Shown here piece by piece: positions 40,269 through 50,222 of a stretch of DNA of 64,000 nucleotides; within the stretch, counting starts at the first letter, position 1, and each line of letters starts with the position of its first letter. The position numbers were made by a program, and so were the translations under genes. Below the pieces are notes generated by a model. It was not told the origin of the DNA. It ran no database searches and was given only the letters and a program-made list of their open reading frames with translations. The DNA lies in NCBI GenBank assembly GCA_021740085.1, contig JAIPAL010000001.1, positions 124,001 through 188,000 on the forward strand, in the 5' to 3' direction. This DNA is from Crocinitomicaceae bacterium (lineage in GTDB: Bacteria > Bacteroidota > Bacteroidia > Flavobacteriales_D > Crocinitomicaceae).

Positions 40269-40628
40269 TTAATATAATTCTGATTTTAAACTATTGCGGT
40301 AATCTTTGAGTTCCTCCCTATTAACCTTGTGCTCTGCATTTTTTAATAGGTTAAGCAAATACAACAAGTTTTCTTTATCGTCAAGCTCAATAGGATATTC
40401 GTTACCCTCCTCATCTTCTTCATATTGTGCCTTCACATCAAAAGCTTCGTTTTCTGTCAAAAACTCATACGTTAAACGCAACACCTTCACAACTAATGGG
40501 TCTTTTTCAGTTAGCGCATGGCCTCTAAGTGCTTTTAATTCATCTATTACTTTTGCGTTATCAAGGCCTTTTTTCTCTACTAAAGAAATGATACTATTCA
40601 GTTTTTCGTTTGCTATTATTGTTTTCAT
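40269..40628 (-). CDS. Conserved-looking small acidic hypothetical protein
   Basis: MKTIIANEKLNSIISLVEKKGLDNAKVIDELKALRGHALTEKDPLVVKVLRLTYEFLTENEAFDVKAQYEEDEEGNEYPIELDD...; track ORF extends upstream to 40748 but ATG 40628 fits better. Confidence 0.7.
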   Translation of the reverse strand: MKTIIANEKLNSIISLVEKKGLDNAKVIDELKALRGHALTEKDPLVVKVLRLTYEFLTENEAFDVKAQYEEDEEGNEYPIELDDKENLLYLLNLLKNAEHKVNREELKDYRNSLKSELY

Positions 40629-40717
40629 AGGGGTCAAATTTCTACACAAAAGTAAGGAACTTAATAGATTTTTGAAAAGACTTAGGAAAAAAAAGCCGAA
40701 TCCGTGAAATGAATTTA

Positions 40718-40725
40718 TATTTTTG
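40718..40725 (+). promoter_or_regulatory. Putative -7 element TATTTTTG
   Basis: TAnnTTTG match 5 nt upstream of ATG 40731. Confidence 0.4.
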
Positions 40726-40730
40726 TTGTG

Positions 40731-41378
40731 ATGGATTATATTTTTCAAGCGATAGGGATAGGTTTTTTGCTCAGCGTGATGGTGGGGCCAGTGTTTTTTG
40801 TTTTGTTAGAAACGAGCATTACCAAAGGTGTAAGAGCCTCTCTATATTTGGATTTAGGCGTTTTTATTAGTGATGTTATTTATATTCTATTCGCCTTTAT
40901 TTTTGCCGCTCAAATTAAAGGCTTTACTAATGACGCATCGAACAATAACTTTATTCTAGGAATAATAGGGGGAATTCTATTTGTTGGTTATGGTATTTAC
41001 ACCTTGTTTTCTAAGTCAAAAAATGAAATAACGGCCAAAAGTAAATCCACAACAATTAAAAATGCGGACTCTTTAGTGTTGGGAATCAAAGGTTTTATGT
41101 TGAATTTTGCAAATCCGGCAGTCCTGTTTTATTGGATAGGAATCATCGCTCAGGGAAATCAGATAACAGATAAAGATCATCCCGGTCAACTCATTATTTT
41201 TGTTTCATTGGTTTTGTTAACCTATTTTGCCATGGATGTGTTGAAAATTTTGGGTGCTAAAAAACTCAGACCACTTGTTACAGGCGCTCTCCTTTTGGCA
41301 TTAAATCGTTTAATTGGTATTATTTTTACGGCAATAGGCGTTTTTTTAATACTCAAGCAGTTTGTTGATAAGCCGTAA
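40731..41378 (+). CDS. LysE-family translocator
   Basis: AIGIGFLLSVMVGPVFFVLLETSITKGVRASLYLDLGVFISDVIYI; six predicted TMs. Track ORF includes GTG 40728. Confidence 0.9.
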   Translation: MDYIFQAIGIGFLLSVMVGPVFFVLLETSITKGVRASLYLDLGVFISDVIYILFAFIFAAQIKGFTNDASNNNFILGIIGGILFVGYGIYTLFSKSKNEITAKSKSTTIKNADSLVLGIKGFMLNFANPAVLFYWIGIIAQGNQITDKDHPGQLIIFVSLVLLTYFAMDVLKILGAKKLRPLVTGALLLALNRLIGIIFTAIGVFLILKQFVDKP

Positions 41379-41409
41379 CGAAATTTAACTGACTCATTTA
41401 TATAATTGC

Positions 41410-43119
41410 ATGATAAGAATCCTCTTTTTTTATTTTCTATTTTTATTTTCTACTTGCATTTATTCTCAGAAAATTCTACCAGAAAACTTGTCCGCAAAAA
41501 CAAAGGTTTTTTGGGATGCCAATAAAAAGTTTATTCATTCTTCTGGTTCTTTCTATGTAGATGACCGAGGCACCATTAGCACCGAAAAACATGGGAAATG
41601 GCTTTTTTATTCAGTTAAAGGTGTGTTGGAGGAAGAGCGTTATTATTTTAGAGATAGGATTCATGGGAAACAAACCAACTATTTTCCTGACAAGTCCATA
41701 AAGCAGTTAACCTACTATTCCTTTAATGTGCCCGATAGCTCTTTCAAAGAATGGTATAGTAATAAAAATCTAAAAACTACTGGCTCCTTTTCTCTTGGTA
41801 GTCCAATTGGAAATTGGTCCTACTATTATGAAGACGGAAAGATAAAATCAATTGACAGCATCGTCGTAGATACTGTTTACACGATTTCCTATTGGGACAA
41901 TAGTAAAAATCATTTACAAACGATCACGAATGGAAATGGCCACATAAAAACCTACTTTTCAACGGGGGCAATAAAAGAGATGTACCAGTTTGTAAATGGC
42001 TTAAAAACGGGGCCTTTTGAAGAAAGATTAGCCAATGGGCGTGTTTCCATCGACGGAAGATTTGAAAAGGGAAAGAAAGAAGGCTGTTGGTCTTTCTACG
42101 ATCAAGAAGGCTATTTAGATAAGAAGATAAATTATCATTTAGATTCATTAGATGGGGAATATGTGGTTTACTATTCAGATGGACAAATTAATACAGCAGG
42201 AAATTATTCGAACGGAATGAAAAATGGACAGTGGACCTGGAATTTACCCGAGAATAAAGGAGTTGAAATGAAGGGCGCTTTCGAAAATAATTTACAAGAG
42301 GGTGGATGGGAATACTATTATTCTAGCGGAGAACTCTCTTATTTAGCCAATTACAAAAAGGGCTTACGAAGCGGTGAATGGAGTTATTTTTACAAAGACA
42401 GCACACTTTATCGACAGGGTGATTTCTCTAATGATTTAAAAGAAGGTAAATGGAAAACTTGGTATGAGGACGGTACTTTACTAATGGAAGGTGAGTATAA
42501 TCTAGGAAAAGAAACGGGTGTATGGCGTGTGTTTTGGGAAAATGGAAGAATTAAAAATCAATCGTCTTTCGATGCGGGGCGTCTAGATGGAACGTGGCTT
42601 TCTTATACGCCAACAGGGAGTAAATCGTTAGAGGGAGACTATAAAAACGGGCAGAAGACAGGTCTTTGGAAAGAATTTTATAATAACGGAAAAATCAAAG
42701 AAGAGACAAATTATAAATTAAAAACAATTAAAAACCGGAACAATGACGTGGTAATAATGGGAATGAAAACGATACAGAGTGTGCAACATGGAAAGTTTAA
42801 AGCGTATTCTCAGTTAGATTATGAAATAAAAGAGACGGGTAAATATAAAAATGGAATCAAAACAGGGGCGTGGATAAACTACCATCCTGGCGGAGTAATG
42901 CCTGCAGTAGTTTCTCACTATAAAAAAGGAAAGTTACACGGTGTTTGTATGCAATACGGACGTAGTGGGGATATTATGAATGAAATACACTATAAAAACG
43001 GATTAAAAGACGGTCTTTTTCTTGTTTATAACGCGAACCATAAAGTAGTCGTAAAAAAAATGTTCCGAAAAGGGAGGGAAATGGGGAGGCTTGATTCAGG
43101 CGATGCTTTTACACCGTAA
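41410..43119 (+). CDS. Secreted MORN/YwqK-type repeat protein
   Basis: Signal peptide, then many units of type G.W..Y..G.......Y..G...G (e.g. KEGKWKTWYEDGTLLMEGEYNLGKETGVWRVFWENGRIKNQ). Confidence 0.85.
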   Translation: MIRILFFYFLFLFSTCIYSQKILPENLSAKTKVFWDANKKFIHSSGSFYVDDRGTISTEKHGKWLFYSVKGVLEEERYYFRDRIHGKQTNYFPDKSIKQLTYYSFNVPDSSFKEWYSNKNLKTTGSFSLGSPIGNWSYYYEDGKIKSIDSIVVDTVYTISYWDNSKNHLQTITNGNGHIKTYFSTGAIKEMYQFVNGLKTGPFEERLANGRVSIDGRFEKGKKEGCWSFYDQEGYLDKKINYHLDSLDGEYVVYYSDGQINTAGNYSNGMKNGQWTWNLPENKGVEMKGAFENNLQEGGWEYYYSSGELSYLANYKKGLRSGEWSYFYKDSTLYRQGDFSNDLKEGKWKTWYEDGTLLMEGEYNLGKETGVWRVFWENGRIKNQSSFDAGRLDGTWLSYTPTGSKSLEGDYKNGQKTGLWKEFYNNGKIKEETNYKLKTIKNRNNDVVIMGMKTIQSVQHGKFKAYSQLDYEIKETGKYKNGIKTGAWINYHPGGVMPAVVSHYKKGKLHGVCMQYGRSGDIMNEIHYKNGLKDGLFLVYNANHKVVVKKMFRKGREMGRLDSGDAFTP

Positions 43120-45258
43120 TTATAGAACTAATTCTAAATCGATTTGTCTTTTCTTTGTGCTAACCTCGTAAATGCGCACCCTTACCAAATCTCCAAAATT
43201 GAATTCTTTTTTATTTTTCGATCCAATAACACGAAATTTTTCAGCATCAAAAAAGTAACGATCACCAGGAATTCCTTGTAGAGCGACCATGCCTTCACAA
43301 TTGTTTACAATCATTTTGACATAAAGTCCGTGTTCTGCAATACCCGAAATGAAGCCATCAAATTCCTCACCGATTTTATCTTGTACAAACAATGTTTGAA
43401 AATACTTTCCCGATTCCCTTTCTGCCTCAGCAGCCTTTCGTTCGTTGCGGGAAATAAGCTTACAGACATCGTCAAGTGTTTGGCCATATTGATGAGGTCT
43501 TTTTGCCAGCTGTGTTTCAAGTATTCGATGCACGATAAGATCTGCATACCGCCTAATGGGAGAGGTGAAATGTGAATAATGGGTAAATGCTAAGCCAAAA
43601 TGACCAATATTTTGGGTTTCATACGTTGCTTTAGACATAGAGCGGATAACCATCGATTGAACCAGTGGAAATTCATTTTCTTCACGAATATCTTTCAATA
43701 AAGCGTTTATGTTTAGCGCGATTTTTTCGAGGCTTTGATAAGCAAGTTCGTGCCCAAACTTTTCTAAAAACAACTTTAAAAAACCAATTTTTTCCGGGTC
43801 TGGTTTGTCATGAACTCGGTAAATCATGGGAATAAGATCTTTGTTACTGTTAGGCTTAGACAAAAACATGGAGACTCGTTTGTTTGCCAACAGCATAAAT
43901 TCCTCAATTAATTTATGCGCATCTTTTGATGTTTTAATGATTGTTTCTACTGGGTTGCCCTTTACATCTAATTTAAATCGCATCTCTTCCGATTCGATGT
44001 TTAATGCACCATCAGCCAATCGAGTACTTCTTAAAATTTTTGCTACACGGTCAATTTCCCTTATTTCCACTTGGAACTCATCTTCTTTGCCCTCTATTAT
44101 TTCTTGTGCTTCCTCATAACTATATCTCCTATCTGAATGAATAACCGTTTTTCCAAACCATTCTTCTAATACTTCTCCTTTGGAGTCCAATTCAAAGACA
44201 GCAGAAAAACTATATTTATCTTCGTGGGGACGAAGTGAACACGCAATGTTTGAAAGCTGTTCGGGAAGCATAGGAATAACTCGATCTACTAAGTAAACAG
44301 AGTTGGAGCGTTTGAGGGCTTCTTTATCCATTCCGCTACCTGGCCTAACATAATGACTAACATCAGCAATATGCACGCCTAGTTCAAATCGTCCATTCTC
44401 TAGTTTCTTATAAGATATGGCATCATCAAAATCTTTGGCGTCAAAGGGATCAATTGTAAAAGTTAATACTTTCCTAAAATCTCTCCTTTTTGCTATTTCG
44501 GCTTCGTCAAGGTCAATGCCGACATATTCTGCTTCATCTAATACTTCAGGTGGAAAAACTGGATCAATGCCTTGATTATACAATATGGAAAGCATTTCCA
44601 CATCATTTGATCCAGGAAAACCTAATACAGCGACGACCTCTCCAAAGGGCATTTCAGCGCTCTGTGGCCAAACCGTAATTTTCACCAATGCCTTAACGCC
44701 ATTTGTGGCACCATTTAGCTTATTATCAACAATTTTTATTTGTACGCCGGCCCTAGGATTATCAGGAATCAAGAGAACATTCCCACCTTTTATTTGAATG
44801 GTTCCGACAAATTGAGTTTTGTCTCGCGCAATAATTTTTATAACAACTCCTTCTGGCCGTCCTTTTCCAATGTTAATTAAACGAACTTTCACCATGTCGT
44901 TATGCATGGCTTGACCTATATTGTTGGGCGAAATAAAGATGTCTTTTGTTTCGCCCGGCATTACGATAAACCCACTTCCTCTCTGTGTTAATTCAATTCG
45001 GCCTTCAAAGGTGTTTTTATCCTCTTCTAATTTAAAGCTAACATGACTGGTTTGCTTTATAACATATCTCTTCGCTAATTGTATAAGGGTATCAAACACC
45101 TGTTGCCTTGAAGCAGGATTATTAGCATCAATCCTCGTACAAATATCTTTGTGAGTGAATTCTATCCCAAGGTTTTTTTCAAAAACCTTCATTATAGTTG
45201 GCGTTAATCCTTTGGGTGATCCCGTGCTTTGTTTTTTCTTAAAGAATTTTTTAGGCAT
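43120..45258 (-). CDS. rnr: Ribonuclease R
   Basis: RNB domain FTIDPFDAKDFDDAISYKKL...YVRPGSGMDKEALKRSNSVYLVDRVIPMLPEQLSNIACSL; C-terminal S1 domain GEEFDGFISGIAEHGLYVKM. Confidence 0.96.
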   Translation of the reverse strand: MPKKFFKKKQSTGSPKGLTPTIMKVFEKNLGIEFTHKDICTRIDANNPASRQQVFDTLIQLAKRYVIKQTSHVSFKLEEDKNTFEGRIELTQRGSGFIVMPGETKDIFISPNNIGQAMHNDMVKVRLINIGKGRPEGVVIKIIARDKTQFVGTIQIKGGNVLLIPDNPRAGVQIKIVDNKLNGATNGVKALVKITVWPQSAEMPFGEVVAVLGFPGSNDVEMLSILYNQGIDPVFPPEVLDEAEYVGIDLDEAEIAKRRDFRKVLTFTIDPFDAKDFDDAISYKKLENGRFELGVHIADVSHYVRPGSGMDKEALKRSNSVYLVDRVIPMLPEQLSNIACSLRPHEDKYSFSAVFELDSKGEVLEEWFGKTVIHSDRRYSYEEAQEIIEGKEDEFQVEIREIDRVAKILRSTRLADGALNIESEEMRFKLDVKGNPVETIIKTSKDAHKLIEEFMLLANKRVSMFLSKPNSNKDLIPMIYRVHDKPDPEKIGFLKLFLEKFGHELAYQSLEKIALNINALLKDIREENEFPLVQSMVIRSMSKATYETQNIGHFGLAFTHYSHFTSPIRRYADLIVHRILETQLAKRPHQYGQTLDDVCKLISRNERKAAEAERESGKYFQTLFVQDKIGEEFDGFISGIAEHGLYVKMIVNNCEGMVALQGIPGDRYFFDAEKFRVIGSKNKKEFNFGDLVRVRIYEVSTKKRQIDLELVL

Positions 45259-45297
45259 TAGATTATGTATAGCGAAGATGCCTAATTAAGGAAGTGA

Positions 45298-46047
45298 TTA
45301 GTGTCGAATGATTACTTTTCTATTAAAAGATTTTACACCGGCTCCTTCGAAACTGATTATGTATACGCCACTTTTAAAATCAGCAACGTCAATTTTTTTG
45401 TTAGAGGAGATGGTCTCTTTTAATATTAAATTGCCTAGTACATCTACCATTTTCATAGTAACAGTTTCGGCGCCGTTGAGTGTAATGTTAATATAATCCG
45501 ATGCAGGGTTAGGAACGATGGTAACACTAACAGGTTCTTTTACTGGTTTAATTGCAGCAGTAAATTCTACAACTAAATCAACAGAGTCAGAATAATTAAT
45601 TCCATCGTCAGAAATATAATACCTGTAATGAGAAGTTGATGAGGTAAAGTCTTCTGGATCTATAGAGGACTTCATCTTTCCATATTCACCATCGTTTATT
45701 GTAAATAAAACGCCAACGCTTCCTGGAGTTGTCCAAGGATTAGTGTTCATTTGTCCCGATGAAAAACAGGTGCCTCCAAAAGGATCGGTTCCATGGCCCC
45801 AACATAATCCATCCGTCCATCCAGCACCAACGGAAATCTTCTTTCTAGTAACTCGCCATTGATGCGCTTGTCCCGTGTTATTGAATACATCAAAAGGAAC
45901 ATCAAAGCTTAGGTTAGATGTTGCAACGACAGTATAAACGCCTCCAGAAAGCTCTGTAGCTTGTCCATCAATCATGATGCTTATTCCGTCTTGAGCGGTA
46001 AGCCCACCAAAAATGGAAAGAAATAATAATAGAACTAATTTTTTCAT
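45298..46047 (-). CDS. Secreted protein with T9SS type A sorting domain
   Basis: Signal peptide; C-terminal VTIVPNPASDYINITLNGAETVTMKMVDVLGNLILKETISSNKKIDVADFKSGVYIISFEGAGVKSFNRKVIIRH. Confidence 0.88.
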   Translation of the reverse strand: MKKLVLLLFLSIFGGLTAQDGISIMIDGQATELSGGVYTVVATSNLSFDVPFDVFNNTGQAHQWRVTRKKISVGAGWTDGLCWGHGTDPFGGTCFSSGQMNTNPWTTPGSVGVLFTINDGEYGKMKSSIDPEDFTSSTSHYRYYISDDGINYSDSVDLVVEFTAAIKPVKEPVSVTIVPNPASDYINITLNGAETVTMKMVDVLGNLILKETISSNKKIDVADFKSGVYIISFEGAGVKSFNRKVIIRH

Positions 46048-46130
46048 CTTTCAAAGATAAGTTAAAAACAAATATAATGCAATTTTGCGCAAAATATAAC
46101 AGGAAGACAATTATTTAATTTACTTCTGTG

Positions 46131-46138
46131 TATATTTG
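46131..46138 (+). promoter_or_regulatory. Putative -7 element TATATTTG upstream of the TlpA/DUF6029/Omp28 operon
   Basis: Exact TAnnTTTG match upstream of ATG 46180. Confidence 0.45.
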
Positions 46139-46179
46139 AATCGGCAAGATTATTGACTATAACGGCAAAAACCACTAAA

Positions 46180-46692
46180 ATGATTAAGAACCTATTTTTT
46201 ATAATTAACTTTCTAGTATTACCAACGGTTGCATACCTTCAAAACATAGAAGGCATTGACACAAAACAGCTCCCATCAGTAAATTTGAAAGACATGGAGG
46301 GCAACCCGGTAAACACGTCAAGTCTTGGATTCACCGGACCCGTTATTATTAGTTTTTGGGCAACATGGTGTGCCCCTTGTAAGAAAGAACTAAATGCTAT
46401 TAATGATATTTATGAGACATGGCAAGAAAAAACAGGGGTTAATTTAGTCGCGGTTTCTATAGATGATGAGAAAACAAAGAGTCAGGTGCCGGTATATGTA
46501 AATGGAAAAGCATGGGATTTTTTAGTGTTAATGGATCCAAACGGTGATTTTAAACGCGCGATGGGTGTTAATAATGTTCCCCATACATTCTTGGTTGATC
46601 AATCAGGAAACATAGTGTATTCTCACAATAATTACGCTCCGGGCGATGAAGAAAAACTATATGCCGAAATAATAAAATTGACAAATAAATAA
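46180..46692 (+). CDS. TlpA-family thioredoxin-like protein
   Basis: Signal peptide; SFWATWCAPCKKELNAINDIYETW; NNVPHTFLVDQSGNIVYSH. Track ORF starts at TTG 46153; ATG 46180 chosen. Confidence 0.92.
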   Translation: MIKNLFFIINFLVLPTVAYLQNIEGIDTKQLPSVNLKDMEGNPVNTSSLGFTGPVIISFWATWCAPCKKELNAINDIYETWQEKTGVNLVAVSIDDEKTKSQVPVYVNGKAWDFLVLMDPNGDFKRAMGVNNVPHTFLVDQSGNIVYSHNNYAPGDEEKLYAEIIKLTNK

Positions 46693-48365
46693 TGCCCTTT
46701 ATGTTTAAAACGGTCATTTTATCCGCATTATTTCTCCTCCCGAACATTCTATTTAGTCAAGGAAATTTCACTGGAAACGCAGAAAGTATTTTTCAATACC
46801 TCAATTCTGATACTGTCATTAATGCTAATCAACCTCCATCAAAAGGACTGTTAAATTCATATATGAATGTGTTTTATACGAACAAAGGGTTTAAAGCAGG
46901 TATGCGTCTTGAATCGTATTTACCAAGAATTCAAGGGTACCCAAATAGATTCGATGGAACTGGAATCGGAATGCGGTATATTGGCTATTCAAATGATTTT
47001 ATTGATGTTACCCTTGGCTCCTTTTACGAGCAATTTGGAAGTGGCCTTTCTTTCCGTGCTTATGAAGATAGGTCGTTGGGGTATGATAATTTAATGGATG
47101 GCGCACGCGTAATTATCCGTCCTGCGAAGGGTGTCGTTTTGAAAGGGGTATATGGTTATCAGCGCTTGTCTTTTCAAAAAGGCGCAATTGTTCACGGAGA
47201 AGGAATCGTCAGGGGTTTTGATGGAGAAATACATTTAAATGAGACCTTTAAAAAATTAGAGAATTTGCCTTTAGATGTTGTGTTAGGAGCCTCTTTTGTA
47301 AGTAAGTATCAAGCTGATGACGATGACGCACTAATATTGCCAGAAAATGTTGGCACTTATGGAGGACGTGCAAAACTAAGATATAAAAACTTTTATTTGG
47401 ACGGAGAATACATTCTTAAAGAGCAAGATCCATCAAGTGACAACAATAAAATTTATAACTACGGCCATGCAGCTGTTTTTAATTTAAGCTACACACAAAA
47501 AGGATTGGGGGTTTTGATCTCCGGAAAATCAGTCGATAACATGAGCTACCGCTCCGACCGAAATAAAGACTTACAAGACGTTTTTATCAATTATCTTCCT
47601 TCTCTTAACAAAACTCACACATATAATTTAGTGGCAACATTGTATCCATATGCAACTCAGCCTTTAGGAGAGGTGGCATTTCAAGCAGATGTTTTATATA
47701 CCTTTAAGAAAAAATCAAAAATCGGAGGTAAATATGGTACAACAATAGGCGGAAACTTTTCAAATACCTATAGGCCCATGCAACATACAAGTACAATAAA
47801 CCCAATGGATTCCACAGGTGTTACGTATACATCCGGTTTATTTGACATGAGTGATAGCTTATATTGGCAAGATATTAATTTTAATATCTCAAAAAAGTTT
47901 TCTTCGAAGTTTAGTCTCATTTTGAGCTACTATAACATTAAGATAAATAACGATGTTGCCAAAATATCAAATGATTCTAAAGGAATTATTCATGCCAATA
48001 TCGGCGTACTTGAGGTCGCTTATAAAATAAATTCTAAACACGCTCTTCGAGCAGAAGTTCAAGGATTAATTGTAGAAAAGGAAGACGGACAAATTAAAGA
48101 TAAAGGCAATTGGTTTACTGGTTTAATCGAGTATACGATTTCACCATCTTGGTTTTTTAGTTTTATGAACCAATATAATTATGGCAATCCCGAACCAACG
48201 AAAAGGGTCAATTATCCAATTTTTACTTGTGGTTTTATTAAAGATGCAACACGTTTAACAGCATCATACGGACGACAAAGGGCGGGATTATTTTGTGTGG
48301 GTGGTGTTTGTCGTTTTGTCCCTGCATCGAATGGTTTAACCCTCAGTTTTACACAAAGTTTTTAA
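46692..48365 (+). CDS. DUF6029-family predicted outer-membrane beta-barrel protein
   Basis: Signal peptide, beta-rich protein with aromatic termini; VTLGSFYEQFGSGLSFRAYEDRSLGYDNLMDGARV; C-terminal RQRAGLFCVGGVCRFVPASNGLTLSFTQSF; TAATG overlap with TlpA. Confidence 0.78.
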   Translation: MPFMFKTVILSALFLLPNILFSQGNFTGNAESIFQYLNSDTVINANQPPSKGLLNSYMNVFYTNKGFKAGMRLESYLPRIQGYPNRFDGTGIGMRYIGYSNDFIDVTLGSFYEQFGSGLSFRAYEDRSLGYDNLMDGARVIIRPAKGVVLKGVYGYQRLSFQKGAIVHGEGIVRGFDGEIHLNETFKKLENLPLDVVLGASFVSKYQADDDDALILPENVGTYGGRAKLRYKNFYLDGEYILKEQDPSSDNNKIYNYGHAAVFNLSYTQKGLGVLISGKSVDNMSYRSDRNKDLQDVFINYLPSLNKTHTYNLVATLYPYATQPLGEVAFQADVLYTFKKKSKIGGKYGTTIGGNFSNTYRPMQHTSTINPMDSTGVTYTSGLFDMSDSLYWQDINFNISKKFSSKFSLILSYYNIKINNDVAKISNDSKGIIHANIGVLEVAYKINSKHALRAEVQGLIVEKEDGQIKDKGNWFTGLIEYTISPSWFFSFMNQYNYGNPEPTKRVNYPIFTCGFIKDATRLTASYGRQRAGLFCVGGVCRFVPASNGLTLSFTQSF

Positions 48366-48367
48366 TT

Positions 48368-49303
48368 ATGCTACGATACTTCTTTTCAGCTGTTCTATGC
48401 GTCATGATGTTTTTGACTTCTTGCGACCACATAGACAGGCCCTACGTAACAACGACTACCCTAGACTTGGATACGACACTATATCCTGGGAATTGGAGCG
48501 ATTATATTTCCAATGAATGGCCAGTATTCCTTCCGAACACTAATTTGTATCGAAACGTTTTAATCGAGGATTATACCGGTCATAAATGTGTTTTTTGTCC
48601 TGCCGCGGCTGACCTTGCTCACGCGCTACATGAAGCAAACCCAACGCGTGTTTTTACGGCGTCCATTCACGCTGGCCCGGAGGGCATTGGAGACTTTCAA
48701 ACGGTCTCTCCTCCAGATTATCCGATTGATTTCACGAATTTACAAGGTTTAGGCATAGCTACTTATTTTGGAACGAATGATGGCGGTTTTTCGGGAAATC
48801 CAAGAGGAACAGTAAATCGCAGGAACAATGGAACCATTTTCCAAAGCCCCAATCAGTGGACAAGTATGACCAATACGATGTTATCTGAAAATAACATTAA
48901 GGTTTCTATGCAATCCGCCCTCAATTATTATTCAGCTACCAAAGGCGCCTTTTTACACCTTGAGATTGAAAAGACAGACCTTAATTTAACAAATGAATTA
49001 GGCGTCGTTGTCTACATCATCGAAGACTCGTTAGTCGGCGATCAAAAAATGAGCGACAATTCACATAATTCGTCCTACATCCACCGAGATATTCATCGGG
49101 GAAACTTAAACAATCAATCATTTGGAAGGGTGTTGAATGCGCAAGACCTACTAAATGGAAAGTATTATGTTAACTATAGTTTTCTGGTCCCTAATCAGCT
49201 AGATGGCGCGTTTAATGCGGATAATATGCATGTACTTGCTTATGTTTATGACCGAACCACTTGGGAGATCTATCAAGTAATTAAACAAGAAATAGCGCCA
49301 TAA
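48368..49303 (+). CDS. Omp28-related outer membrane lipoprotein
   Basis: Lipobox MLRYFFSAVLCVMMFLTSC; LIEDYTGHKCVFCPAAADLAHALHEANPTRVFTASIHAG typical of Omp28-related proteins. Confidence 0.85.
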   Translation: MLRYFFSAVLCVMMFLTSCDHIDRPYVTTTTLDLDTTLYPGNWSDYISNEWPVFLPNTNLYRNVLIEDYTGHKCVFCPAAADLAHALHEANPTRVFTASIHAGPEGIGDFQTVSPPDYPIDFTNLQGLGIATYFGTNDGGFSGNPRGTVNRRNNGTIFQSPNQWTSMTNTMLSENNIKVSMQSALNYYSATKGAFLHLEIEKTDLNLTNELGVVVYIIEDSLVGDQKMSDNSHNSSYIHRDIHRGNLNNQSFGRVLNAQDLLNGKYYVNYSFLVPNQLDGAFNADNMHVLAYVYDRTTWEIYQVIKQEIAP

Positions 49304-49327
49304 AAAAAAGGGGTCTCCCCCTTTTCT
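49303..49327 (+). terminator. Rho-independent terminator after Omp28 gene
   Basis: aaaagggg-tct-cccccttttct hairpin right after the stop codon. Confidence 0.65.
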
Positions 49328-49349
49328 TAATATGATAACAAACAGAAAT

Positions 49350-50102
49350 TTATTCTACGATAAATTTAATGTTTTCAATTCCACCTTCATAACTTACTGA
49401 AGCGAAATAAATACCAGCGTTTATTCCAGTTAAATCAAAAGAACAAGTTGTTGAACCGTTTAATTGTTTCTGAGAAATAACCTTTCCTTCAATATTACTA
49501 ATTGAAACAGCTGAAGCATTCATAGATTCAGTAATTCCTTTGATATTAATAATGCCATTAGATGGGTTTGGATGAATGGTTAATGGGGCAATAATTCCTT
49601 CAATTATCCCAGCCGAACCAATAATGATTTTATATCCACCGAATGAAGCCGGTTGGGTAACAGGGGTAGGAGGCAAACCTGGAAAAAGAACAATTAAAAC
49701 AGTTGCGTCAATTTCAATGGTAATGGGATACGTTCCATTTACACCACTAATTCCATATACATTAGCACATCCATTAGCGCCTCCATTGTAGGTGCAATTG
49801 TTGTTACAAACGTAGTTATATCCAGCAGGCAAACCCGCAACATTCGTTACAGTAAAGCTTTGTATGGCAGAACCAACAAATTGTCCAGATGGATCTAAAT
49901 CAACGGTTACGGTAGAAGGAACCTTGAAGTTTAAATCCGTTGAATACGCGACATTGGCAGTTGCCCAAGGTAAATTTTGTGTGGTGTCTGGCCAAACACC
50001 AAAGGATGAATCTTGAAAATTCACACCAGGTGTACAAGATTGAGCTGATGCATTATAAGTACCAAATGCAACAAGCATTAAACAAAGTAAAGTTTTTTTC
50101 AT
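49350..50102 (-). CDS. Secreted protein with T9SS type A sorting domain
   Basis: Signal peptide MKKTLLCLMLVAFGTYNASAQ; C-terminal LTIHPNPSNGIINIKGITESMNASAVSISNIEGKVISQKQLNGSTTCSFDLTGINAGIYFASVSYEGG. Confidence 0.9.
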   Translation of the reverse strand: MKKTLLCLMLVAFGTYNASAQSCTPGVNFQDSSFGVWPDTTQNLPWATANVAYSTDLNFKVPSTVTVDLDPSGQFVGSAIQSFTVTNVAGLPAGYNYVCNNNCTYNGGANGCANVYGISGVNGTYPITIEIDATVLIVLFPGLPPTPVTQPASFGGYKIIIGSAGIIEGIIAPLTIHPNPSNGIINIKGITESMNASAVSISNIEGKVISQKQLNGSTTCSFDLTGINAGIYFASVSYEGGIENIKFIVE

Positions 50103-50210
50103 AAAAATATTTTTATAGGTTTATAGTGCCAAATATAAAACAATTATATCAAAGATTTATATTGTACCTAATTTCCAAGCTATCAGACAGGTTATTGACA
50201 AGTAAAATAA

Positions 50211-50218
50211 TAACTTTG
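50211..50218 (+). promoter_or_regulatory. Putative -7 element TAACTTTG
   Basis: TAnnTTTG match exactly 4 nt upstream of ATG 50223. Confidence 0.5.
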
Positions 50219-50222
50219 CACT

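Noticed and set aside
41900-43100. Periodic repeats that might suggest a CRISPR or satellite array
   Set aside because: The periodicity is coding (MORN/YwqK units) and diverged at the DNA level; there are no conserved repeats with unique spacers.
46692-48365. DUF6029-like barrel considered as a TonB-dependent receptor or porin
   Set aside because: No plug domain or TonB box seen; the DUF6029-like sequence and TlpA/Omp28 context fit better.
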